NCBI GenBank assembly: GCA_963969595.1
Contig: OZ018413.1
Location: 64,501-128,500 of the forward strand
Direction of reading: 5' to 3'
Length of the DNA: 64,000 nucleotides
Source of the DNA: Neckera pumila
Taxonomy: Eukaryota; Streptophyta; Bryopsida; Hypnales; Neckeraceae
Both the position numbers and the translations under genes were made by a program. Each line of letters opens with the position of its first letter. The first letter of the stretch is position 1. Shown here in pieces: positions 35,570 to 46,559 of the stretch. The notes beneath the pieces were generated by a model that was not told the DNA's origin, searched no databases, and was given only the letters and a program-made list of their open reading frames with translations.

Positions 35570-36260
35570 TTTTTTTTCTTATAGATTATATTTTTGTCTA
35601 TCTGGGAAGCTTTAATTCATTTTATTTGGATTTGTTATGAGAAAGTTATGGACAATCTTGTTTTTTGGGCACTTAGAGCATCTTCCTGAAAAAAATAACT
35701 TGTAGGATTCATTTCTCAATGCAATTCTTACAATTTTAAAAAACAAAAAGTTCCACAAGGTCTAGTTTTTTTGCTAGAATAATCTCACCATTGGAATTTG
35801 TGTTTTCTAATTCCATATAAATGATATGAATATTTTAAATTTTCCTTCTATCTCGTACCTACTTCTACTTAACAATTTTTTTAATATTGAAAATTATGAT
35901 TTTTTGGATTTTTTTTTTCCTAGACTCTCAACTCAATTCTCCACTATAAAGATTAAAAGCTCAAAACTTTGTAGTGCAAAAAAATTTGGTTAAAAATGTT
36001 CAAAGTCATAAAGTCTAATCCCGCAATGTGCTGAAAAACTTGTTTTTTTCACTTTAAACACAAATATCTTGCAATCTGTGCGATCAAAAATTCTGAAATT
36101 TTTTTCACACATTTTTATACTAGTTGTGTATTATATCCTACAATTAGATGTAAGAGAAAAACAATTTTCAATTTTTTTACTCTTTGCTATAGAAATGGCA
36201 ATTTTGAGTGTTTTTTGGCAGAAAAAAAGCCTTGGTCCTTTTGGGGTTAACAAATCTAGC
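35570..36260 (+). repeat. AT-rich dispersed repeat, copy e (reference copy)
   Basis: The best-preserved copy. It runs from 'gattatatttttgtctat' through 'gggcacttagagcatcttcc' and 'agattaaaagctcaaaac' to 'ggcagaaaaaaagccttggtcc' and 'ttttggggttaac'. Copies a and c are inverted relatives; b and d are direct partial relatives. Confidence 0.55.
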
Positions 36261-36784
36261 ACACAATGGTTCATCAAATACTATCTAATATCTTTTAAGC
36301 ATCTTATCAAGCATTTCCATAGATTAGGATAATCTTCTAAGTAAAAATCTAGCTCAAAAGTACATTTAGAAGCCCAAATGGGTTAAACTTTAGCCCTAAA
36401 TGAAAAATATAGCACACAATCACTCACCTCAAATACCAACCTCTACCATGGATTTGACAATGTTGTACTCTTGTTAAGCTTCTAGATTCAATACTACAAC
36501 ATTCACCCACTCTCTTTAAGCACTTTAACCTTTTTCTCTCCTTTGCTCATTCAAACGCCCTAACCCTAATTTTAAACTAAATTGGATAGCGCTTCCGCGC
36601 TTGCCCAAAAAACCTAAAAAAAATCAACTCACTATTATGTATTCTTTTTACCCCCTCCAAATCATGCAATTCATATAAGCCATTCAAAACAATCATGCAA
36701 GAACATCAATCGCCCATTGCATGGCAAAGTTATAGTGTAATTATTATTACAATTGAAATGTATCATGGCACCAACAAATATAGG
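36261..36784. other. AT-rich spacer
   Basis: Nothing recognised. Confidence 0.4.
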
Positions 36785-37330
36785 ATAAAAAAAAATCAGT
36801 CCCCGCTAAGCCACAGACCTCCTTGCAGTAATCTGGCCGCCCCGACCTTGTCTTTGCTTTGATTTGGGCAAGCTATAGATTTTCGAAAAGCTAACTTCAA
36901 GTCGCATCACCACTCCAAAATTCAGCTCCATCCACCAATACAATCTTCTACAGTTGCCCATCAAAGTTGGCAATCTTTAATGGCAGCAGTAGCTGACCTC
37001 TCCTCACGGAATTGTTTGCCTCGACTTTGTCCTTGCTCCAATTTGGGCAAGCCATAGCTTTTCAAAAAGCTAACTTTAAGGCGCACCACACTTTCAAAAT
37101 TGAGCTCCACCCACTAAGTCAAGCTTCCGCAATTGCCCGTCAAAGTTGGCAGTCTTTAGTGGTGGCAGCAGTTGACCTCTCTTCATGGAATTGGTTGCCC
37201 CAACCTTGTCCTTGCTCCGATCTAGGCAAACCATAGCTTTTTGGAAAGCTAACTTTGAGGCGTATCACCCCTTCAAAATCTAGCTCCATCTTACTCTTCA
37301 TACTCTTGCAATCATCCGTCAAGTTAGCAA
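36785..37330. repeat. 179-bp tandem repeat, three copies
   Basis: The phrase 'caaagttggcaatcttta' recurs at about 36,962, 37,141 and (degenerate) 37,319, a spacing of 179 bp. Other shared words are 'gaccttgtccttgctc', 'gggcaagccatagcttttc' and 'aaagctaactt.aaggcgcac'. The units are clearly diverged. The length is in the range of nucleosome-sized plant satellites, but only three copies are present. Confidence 0.85.
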
Positions 37331-37850
37331 TCGAATCTCACTCAAATTCTCCCCTCATTCTCAAGCATTTTTTTCATCTGACCTAAGAAAACTCTATTTT
37401 CCACCCTTTTTTTTCCCTCTTATGGTAAAAACCTACTCAACAAATTGTCTAATCATTGGCTCCTACCTTAATCCCTCATTATTCACATTTAAAACGTCCA
37501 TAATCACAACAATGCTCTCAAAATTTATGCACACAAATAATTGAGAGAGAGAGCTTAGAACCCTAATTTCTGCCTATATCCAATACCCTAACAACTAATT
37601 TCTCTAATCACATTCATCCCACCTTAATTTATAGTTAAACCACTAATTTATTGTAAAATGCGCTAATTTAGTGAAAATTGCACTAATTTAGTGCAACCCC
37701 CTCTAAATTACTGGTTTTTCCCCAATTTTATTGTTTTGAAACTATTTTAGTATTTCTTACACTATCCTAGTATTCTAGTAGTAGTTTTGAGTTTACTAAC
37801 TTGTTTTGTGTTTTTTCATAGTTATTATTTTTTGTGGTTTTCAAGTTAAA
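37331..37850. other. AT-rich spacer
   Basis: No gene seen. Sequences such as 'cactaatttagtg' recur near 37,630-37,700. Confidence 0.4.
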
Positions 37851-38102
37851 GGCCATATTCATTCAAATGAGACAAAGTGTAGTTTCAATTTTATCTTTGA
37901 CTCAAAGATAAATCGTTATAACTATTTAATTTTGAAACTATTTGGTAATTTGAGACTTTCATATGTTAATATATGTAAAAACCTTTGATTGCCTAAAGAT
38001 TGCACTTGCATTTTATCTTTGACTCGAAGATAAAATCACTGAAACGATTTTAGAATTGAAGTCTCAAAATGACCATTTTGTCTCATTTTAACGAATATAG
38101 CC
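37851..38102. mobile_element. MITE-like foldback element (252 bp)
   Basis: The terminal arm 37,851-37,879 matches the reverse complement of 38,074-38,102 at 25 of 29 positions (core aaatgagacaaa). Two internal palindromes (atctttgactcaaagat and atctttgactcgaagat) lie at about 37,895 and 38,015. No coding capacity. No clear target duplication was identified. Confidence 0.55.
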
Positions 38103-38539
38103 ACGTTACTTTTAGTTTCATTCCAACTTGTAGGATTTTAGTTTTCATTTTCATTTTTATTTTTTATTCTTTATTTTTTACTTTCCATTTTTTTGGTTTT
38201 TACTTTTATGTTTTTATATTTGGTACTTCTTTTTGGTTTCTAATTTTTCTCTAATGTCGTTTTCTACTTGTAGGATTTTGTTTTAGTTTTCTAAATGTTT
38301 TATCATTTGCCTAATTTGGTTACTTTACCAAATCTTGCTTAAAGTCTTTTTAGTTTTAACTTCCCATTTTTTCCCTAGATTTTTCCCATTACTTTCTTCT
38401 AATTGCATTTCTAGATTTTCAACCTAAATTCCTAAAGTTCCTATTCTTATCTCACAGAAGACTCCCTAAATTGTGATCATGGCTTAATCCATTGTCCTAA
38501 CACTTCTGGACTTGGAATTTAATAAATAATGTTTATATT

Positions 38540-39542
38540 TTCTACAATCTAAAAGGTGAACCAATACGGTGGTTCACAACAAGACAAAAATTCAGGTCAA
38601 TTTTGAGCTTAGAAACTAAAAGTAGAAGTCTAGAGGTTTCCAAAAAAGTAAAACACATAGAAATCGGAGTCAAAACGAAGAAGTTATAAACAAATGAGTT
38701 TTAAAACGCCGATTACCGGCCTAACTTCATCCATCCGTAACTTTGGGGTAGTAAAAGTAAATTTCAAAGTATAATAGTAATTTAAGAAGGATTCAAGTAA
38801 TTTTATCAAAGTATAAATGTAAAACCGACCAAAACCAATAAAAATCCAACAAATTTTTATCGATAGGATAAATTAAAATTAACTGAGTAAATTAGGATAA
38901 ACTTTATTAAGTAAGAACTTAGAGTCACAAATAGTTAGGGTAACTCAATTCAAACCTTGGATAAAAGTATCAAGTGAAATTAAAAGTGAAAACAAATAGG
39001 AAACCATGGATGAAGTTTGATGAACTGAGTGGCGGTCAAACTTCATCCGTACACAACTTTTGCTAGGAACATCCAATTCTAGTGAACTTTAGGTTTTGGG
39101 AAATGGCGTGAAATCCTCTATCACCTGAAAATACTAAAATCAAACTATAGATTAGGAAAATCCAAGACCCTTGTGGCTCAAATAGCTAGGACACCTTAAT
39201 TGTAGGTAGTTGTAAGATAGGATGTTTGAAGCCTTTTTTGCAAGGGGATTAGATGTTTAGCGGTTAGAAAAGTTCCATTCCTTGGAAGGCACAATGAACC
39301 ACTGTTTAGGCACCACTTAGGATAGGATTTTGCATAAGACACTAGAACCTGGTTGTGTGTGGTTATTTACCAAGGGTAGATAAATAAACGCCCATAGGGA
39401 CCAAATGCTATATTGGCATGTGACGTACCTATTTTGGTCTTATACTCTTTTGGGGCTTTTTGTAACTAAAAGTACACTCAAACTCGCAAGAAATGAAAAA
39501 AAGAAAATAGTGAGTCCCGAGTGACAAATTAGGAGCTCACAA
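38540..39542 (+). repeat. dispersed repeat copy D, ending in GAGCTCACA
   Basis: Its last ~130 bp resemble the ends of units A-C ('cctattttggtcttatactctttt', 'gagtgacaaattaggagctcaca'). Its middle (39,000-39,400) matches 42,060-42,460: 'aaaag.tccatt.cttggaaggcacaatgaa', 'ggcacc', 'taaataaacgc'. No protein signal. Confidence 0.5.
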
Positions 39543-41591
39543 CAGACGAGGTTAATAGTGATATCATCTCTTGCCAAATTTTATTGGGGTTTTTGTTCCA
39601 TATAGCAAAGACATAGGTGCCAAGAATTCATGTAAATCGCACCGCAATGGCAAGAGCAGACCGGAAGTAATATACGTCAACAATTGACACATTTGCTCAG
39701 GTTTTGGAGTACTGTGCCGCAATTCCAATGCCAGCTTGGTCCTCTCGCCTTTAAAAAAGCAAGTGACAAGTCTAGCTCAACCTCTCTCGCATTGTTTGCA
39801 TGCCGCAGCTATAAAATACTCATAAGCGAAGAAAAAATACCATATTGAATATCATATTTTTGAATACTCCAAATCAGCGAGATTCATATTGTGTTTGGTA
39901 AGTACACATAGTAAATTTACTAGACAGTCAAGATTCAAAGAATTCATCATTGATACAAGTGAAGACATGCAGCTAGGCTGCGCAAGTTTTTGATTCTAAA
40001 TCTGTTTATAATCAAGGAGCTTTCAAGCATGACGCATAGAGGTAAGCCCGTGCACACCGTAGTCTTAAGGAAGGAAGAACTCAACATTCAAGAACGTTCG
40101 ATCAAGGGAGGAGCTAGACCTGTACATCTAAGCCAATTGAGGACCATGACTAAACGAAGTTAGTAACGATAGTCCAACAACTTGCAATTTAGAATGAAAA
40201 ATCATGCAAATGCAAATGAATAAATTTGCAGTTCAAAATGAAGGTCTACATGAAAAGAACTCTCCATTTCAAAAAGATTGAGGTGAAAATCTAAACATCA
40301 CAAGGCCCAATGAAGGACAAAAAACACTCCTAAATCAGGTACAACCTTGACAACAATTTCTATGTCATTAGTTCAAAATGGAACCGCCACATTTATAAAT
40401 GAGTATATCTAAACCAAGCATAACGTATAAGACACTGCAAGCAAGCATGAATTTAGACCAAGAATCCCTTGCCCACTTTAAAATGGAGCACCGCTGCACT
40501 TGGGAATGACTTTGCAAGAAGCAGGAGTCCCCCTTGAGCAACAAAACGCCAAATCCCACACAACAGTTTGAAGCCGGCCACTACAGGTCATCTCGATCAA
40601 GCTCTAATTTTGAAATTCCTCAAAAAGCGGATTTCCCATTTATGCACTCATCCCCACTCTAATCTACAATAATGATGCTCATCAAAGTTTGCATCAAAGT
40701 CACCCTAAAGCATCATCATGGAATACCCTAACCTCTTTGTACATTTTTTTGGCAATACATCCAGGATCTAGAGTCATTTTGGAACTTTATCAATTTAGAG
40801 AGGCCAGATTTGAGGCGTTGAGGCGCTCATTCAAGTGCTGAAGTACTGATTAGCCGTCAAACTTCATCCATCAACAACTTTTGATAGAAAAAGTCAAATG
40901 TAAAGTAAGTTAGCATTTTTAATAGAACAAATCAAATTCTTTAAGAAACAACTATTTAAAAATCTAAAAAAAATAACAAACTACTATAGATGGATCAAAT
41001 CACACTCAAAGGTACCATTGGGATTACTTTGCTAGGACAAAACGTGAGTCCTTTTTTGAACTATTAAAGCTAAAAATTCCTTTGACGTTGTCATTTTAAA
41101 GAAAAAATTATAGATGAATAGTGCTACAATGTGTCCCTTTAAACATTTGGAGACAAAATTTCATAAAAAAAATCCTTTGAAAGACATAAATCACCAGTTT
41201 TAAGGCTAATTTTAGTGTCTTTTTACAATATAGCACTTTAAAAAAGATATTTTGATTGAAATTTTGTATACTTCTCAAACATACAACTATTTAAAAGAAT
41301 TTTTAGTGATCAAATCTTGAACAAAAAATAGTATAATTTTTTAATTAATTAAATGATTATTGACAAATTATTAATTTCATCTAATACAAAATTTAGACAT
41401 TCAATTCCAAAAATAGCTTATGTAGTGACCTTAAAGTCAATATTATATACATTTTTTGTTCTAATACAATCATCATTTGGAATGTTTTTTATACTGAAAA
41501 GGACGTTTACAAGTTTTTACCTCTGAATATTATAGAAAATGCAAAAATATTCAAATTGTAGAAAAATAGTCTTTTTTTATTCTATCATATG

Positions 41592-41594
<3 letters not shown>
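39543..41594. other. AT-rich intergenic DNA with weak repeats
   Basis: Contains a fragment 'gccgtcaaacttcatccatcaacaacttttg' near 40,850, related to 39,030 and 38,710. No gene found. Confidence 0.4.

Positions 41595-41630
<36 letters not shown>
41595..41630. repeat. (AT)n microsatellite
   Basis: An uninterrupted run of about 18 AT dinucleotides. Confidence 0.95.
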
Positions 41631-41636
<6 letters not shown>

Positions 41637-42059
41637 TTGGATTCAATCACATTATTATTAATCAAAAATTAGAACCCTTTTCTACAATTGTTGAACCTGA
41701 TATGTTGACATTTGAACTTCAATTGGAACAATAATAAAGAATTTTTTATTTTTTGATAAATAAAGTAGTATTAGGCTCAATATGACTTGAAATACTAGTC
41801 AAAAAGGACTAAAATACCTAAAACTAATAGATTTGCATTAAAAAATGACAGCTAAAAAGAAATTATATTGCAGATTTGAATGGGTTTGACCCCTTTTGTA
41901 GTACATTTGAGTGTGATTAGACCCAGATGTCATTTGGAAAATTTTAGTAACAAGGAAGTAGCAAGTTAAACTAACTAAGATTTTTCCAAGTCCAAACTTG
42001 GAACTTAAATAGGGTTAGTAACCTAAAATTAAAGCTCAAATTTCAACATCAATTGAAAT

Positions 42060-42460
42060 AGAAAAGTGGTCTAATGAAGTGGATGAAGTTTAGGTACCTC
42101 TCTAAAGGCTAAGACTTCATTAGTCCATATCTTTTGTTGGAAAGGTTGGAATGTTTAGTGTTTTATATTTTTGAAAGTAGCATGAAATCTTCTCTTCTTG
42201 AATTGCTAAAATTACATTGCAACCACTTCCATTCAAAAACTACAACGGCCTAGATAATCAAACTAGTTAGGATATTCTTGCAATTTGGTTTAGTTTTCTT
42301 TGTTCTTTTGTAAGTTTATGCATGTTTGGGAATTAGAAAAGATCCATTGCTTGGAAGGCACAATGAATCAATGTTAGGCACCCATTAGGACCTAAGCAAC
42401 CATAAACCCAAAGTTCTAGTTGTGCTTGTGTATTTATTGAGGGTGCGTAAATAAACGCTT
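42060..42460 (+). repeat. dispersed repeat, second copy of 39,000-39,400
   Basis: Direct, diverged copy. The most conserved segment is 'gatccattgcttggaaggcacaatgaatc' followed by 'ttaggcacccattagga'. No coding signal. Confidence 0.6.
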
Positions 42461-43150
42461 GAGCTTGTGCAAGGTGCCAATACATGATAACTCTAGAAAT
42501 AGAGCATCTTGGCATTGTAAATTCTCAAAGTCTTTAAAAATTCTTGTTGTAGAAGGCTTTTTATTGCAAGCCAAAAACAACTCTTGTATTTTTGGAGATA
42601 GCCCCAAGCATATACATAAAACTATATTGCATTTGCCTCTAATTTTTGCATATTTAAGGTGGCTATGAATTTAGTTGGGCTTGCACATTATTTTGCCACC
42701 AACCTCTTTGTACTAGTCATTTCAATAGGAGTTCTTTGAGCCTTTCATAACTCTTTTTTACAAATACAAATTGCATAATATAAATACTATTCTTTTTATA
42801 ATTTGACACCAATATGTTGATTGACCATCATGCCATGATTTCAGAACAAATCATAACACCCTTTCCACTTGCAAGGTCTTGAGCAAAACTCACTTTAGTT
42901 AAATTAGGTTTTCTAAAGACCTATGCAATGAAAAGAGTGAGGATGAAGGTTTAAAAATGGTGCATTTGTACCTCCCAATGGCATCATCTTAAACCCTAAA
43001 TCAACCCTAAGGCCTAAGCATTGGACCACCAATTAGAGCATTTATCTAGGCTACATCTAATATCCCTGCTATGTTCTAAAATTGGGACACAACCAGAATA
43101 GGATTGTTGAAGAGTGTTATAAAACCTTGAAATATCCAATTTTATCATGG
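42461..43150. other. AT-rich intergenic DNA
   Basis: Nothing recognised. Confidence 0.4.
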
Positions 43151-44188
43151 ACTAGCGGTTTAGACTTGCTATGCTACGCATTCATTATTAGAATTTTATT
43201 AGAATTTTTATGTATTACATCTCTAATTTATAAGGTTTATAGGTTCGTACAAATATAATATTGAAGTTGTGAATTCATACCTAGGTATCATAATTGTACA
43301 TAAACAATGCCTATCAATAACGTACGATTGTTGTACTGATATCTATACAGTTTAGGTGCATTTTGGATACCACAATTGTATAATTAAAATATGTAAATAG
43401 TTAAAATCTTTTAATAAAGATTTTAACAACACTGATTGAATACGTAAAAATACACGTACTATGTACAATTATGGTATGTAGGCATGAATTCACGACTTCA
43501 ATACAGTATCTGTTGAAAAATTGTCCTCCCTTAAGTTCAAGATGTAGATAAAATGCAGAACAAAAATTTCAATAAATCTTCAAATAAAAATTACTAAAAT
43601 TTTTGTATAATTTTGTTTATAAATAAGCATATATTGAAATGTACAATAAAAAATTGTTGAATGATGAATGAAATATATGCAATAGTAAATACTGTAAAAG
43701 ATACACATTTATTGTAATGCATTCAAAAGTTGACTCAATTGTTACAAACAATGGCAATCCAAAAACTTGGTGAATTGAAAAGAAAAACTTGTAAATTTCA
43801 AAAGCTTCTTGAACAACTTAAATGTTGTGAAATACAAATTGCTTCAATTGAATAAATTTCTCAAATTATTTGGTAGTAGCAATAGAATTTTGAAATCATA
43901 AAAGCTGTAAAAGTGATATTACAAAGGTGATTGCAAACTACTATTCTATTTCTATAATATAACATTGTGTGAAAATAATATTTTTATGTATGCATGATTG
44001 AAATTTTTTTTAGAAAATATTAAAATTGATTATTTCAAAGACTTATTGAAATCACTATCATGCATTCTATTCAAATATATCAAAATATGTGGTACAATGT
44101 ACTAATTTGTGGTACAATATGTGGTATATATTTACTAATATGTGGTACAATGTATGCGTAGCATAGCAAGCATGAACCCCTATTAGTA
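43151..44188. mobile_element. non-autonomous TIR element (about 1.04 kb)
   Basis: The left end actagcggtttagacttgct (43,151) and the right end (reverse complement from 44,188: actaataggggttcatgctt) share the core cttgctatgctacgcat (43,165 and 44,155-44,171). A second inverted pair lies inside at 43,258-43,303 and 43,461-43,503 (ttgaag.cgtgaattcat and taattgtacat). The candidate duplicated flank is atgg, which is short and uncertain. There is no transposase, so it would be a MITE or a deleted element. Short direct repeats 'tgtggtacaat' occupy 44,090-44,150. Confidence 0.65.
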
Positions 44189-45309
44189 ATGGTAGCATTT
44201 GTGATATTATAGAGGGAGTTATGATTTTAGTAGTATGATTATAAATATAATATTTTTGAAAAAAAATTGGTTTTCAACATCCATACCAAGGATTAATGTC
44301 CTTGTCCAAATGCCTAGACAACCTAGGCAAAGCCAATCATCTTGCAACAAATTCTTTCTGTGTCTCCTCAATTCATTTCATCCCTCCTCTATTGCTATTA
44401 GCAATTAGAGCATCTCTTGCAGCCCTTCAAATTATTTGAGGAGTCTATTGAGATCTGTCTAATTTAAAGAAGATGGCCACTTGAATCTCCAATAGTACAA
44501 CTCATTGAATATACTTTCAACCAATCACAAGTCCCAGATCTTGCAAAAGCAATAAGTAAGCTATGACAATTGCTAATCCCAAGAGAAAATATAGCATGTA
44601 GTGACCGTAAAGGTCTGCACCAAATATGGATTATTCGATGTGTCTTAGTAAAGGTGGAGACTGACAAACACTACAATTGATTGCTTATCATCTAAAAATT
44701 AGAGGAGAAGGATTCTCTGGAGGGGTGCACAAGATGCTCTTAGTACCTTGGCAATAACAACCATTACATTTCAAATATTAAAAGACAAGACACCAAATTT
44801 TTATAGAAGGGAGATAATGTCAATTGAATATTCCTCTAATTTCCTTTTGCCTTGTTGTATATGCTTTAAATACACTACTTGGTTAGTAGACATACTAGTA
44901 ATTATTGGCAATTTTTTGGAGTTAATTTTCTTTCTATTGTCAAGTATTAATATAAACTATTTGTTTAGTAGCAATTGTTTTTATCTTTGGTACTTTTAGA
45001 TCAAATCCATTCGTTAAGTGAATTTGAATTTCTAAAAGAAAAATTCACTAAAATAAAAAACAATAGTTTTATAGTTTTATCTTTGTCGTTGTGAAGAGTC
45101 AATGCTTGGATTGTACCTCCATAGTTGTTGTGATTTATTTTAGATCTAATTATTGAGAGTATGAAGACTATTATGTCTACAAAATATAGATATGTAGCAT
45201 TACTTCCAACTCCCATTGAGCAATAGTATTCTCAAAAATAGTGGAATTCTTCTACTTTTGTAGTGGAAATTGCTCTAAAGAACTAAAGTCACTGGTACAT
45301 TACATGAGA
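44189..45309. other. AT-rich intergenic DNA
   Basis: No convincing gene. Frames of 67-83 residues have no domain signal. Confidence 0.4.
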
Positions 45310-45514
45310 TTCGGGGGTCTTAGAAGGTTGTGAGTTTCCCTGCTGTCTGCTGCGTTCCCGCAGTCTGGGAACACGCAGCAGCAGTTAGCTGACGTGGTCG
45401 AGCGACTGCCACGTCACTTTTGAAAAAATAAAATTCTGACACACCCGTACCGACGTTTACTGGATCTAGGCGGATCAAGGAACAAGCCTGAAACGGCCCT
45501 CCGCGACCCCCAAA
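45310..45514. mobile_element. small GC-rich MITE-like element (205 bp)
   Basis: Ends ttcgggggtc and (reverse complement) tttgggggtc. Inside are a strong hairpin at 45,347-45,381 (stem ctgctgcgttccc with gggaacacgcagcag) and a second short stem (gacgtgg / ccacgtc) at about 45,393-45,416. Much less AT-rich than the flanks. No target duplication was seen. Confidence 0.4.
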
Positions 45515-46559
45515 TATCATCTAATGGAAAATGAATCCCAAATCAATAGGCTTTAATCACTTTAGACAAGTTACTACGAGAAGATATAATTTGAATTGAC
45601 AAAAAGTGTCCGAATTGACAGAAAAAATGTCCGAATTGATAGAAAATGACAACATTTCCTAGTTGATTTGGAAAAAATAAAAAAAAATTTCAGACCCTAA
45701 ATCTAAATCTTCCAATCCCAAAATCCATCATTGCTGCATCAAAAAGTACCTACTACTAATTCAATGATGACTCAATAATTCAAATTGTTTTTAGTCTATA
45801 TAATCACAATTAATTGATAGATATATACTAAAAAGTCATTATTGGGTAGTTCCAAAACAAAATTGAATTACCAATGTAATTACATAATTTTTATTTAAAT
45901 ATATATTTAAAGCATTTTATTACCAAAAAAATTCTTCATTTTGGATTCCTTTCATGCTAAAATTGTAGGAATGTAACTGCAATATTTCTTTTGGTGCTAT
46001 TTTGGCATTGATATGATGACACATTTACTTTCAATATACCACTGTAATGTTAGTAATTCCCTCATTTTACACTTTTGACTACATTAGAATAAAACAAGTG
46101 CAATTGGAAAACCCATTAGATTTCAATTGAGAAAGTAACCACCACAGATAAGGTAAATCAGTCCATGATAGTCAAATGACCTAGACGGACACTTTAGGAA
46201 TGACCCATCATAGTTTTTTCCTAGTTTGTGAGGTTTGCGCCACCATCAATGTCTTACATGACAATAATAGAGTGATTAGTAACCTCTTTAAGAGCTTCCA
46301 AGTTTTTAGTATAAATTCTTTGTAAGATTTGATTTTAGGATTTTTTCACATTAGAAAATATTATGACTCTTTTAGGTGAGTTAGAGGAGCATTATGGATT
46401 CAATTTTTATTGGCCATGAGGTAGTCTACAAACTCTTTTGAGTCATGATGCATTGAACACTTCAAAAAGTAATAGCACTTTTATAATTTAATGAAAAAAT
46501 ATAATTTCAATTGCTCTCATTGTTTCTCGCACTTGCCTTTATGTGGGAAAAAAAATTGA
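45515..46559. other. AT-rich intergenic DNA upstream of the PPR locus
   Basis: No coding sequence or repeat recognised. Confidence 0.4.
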
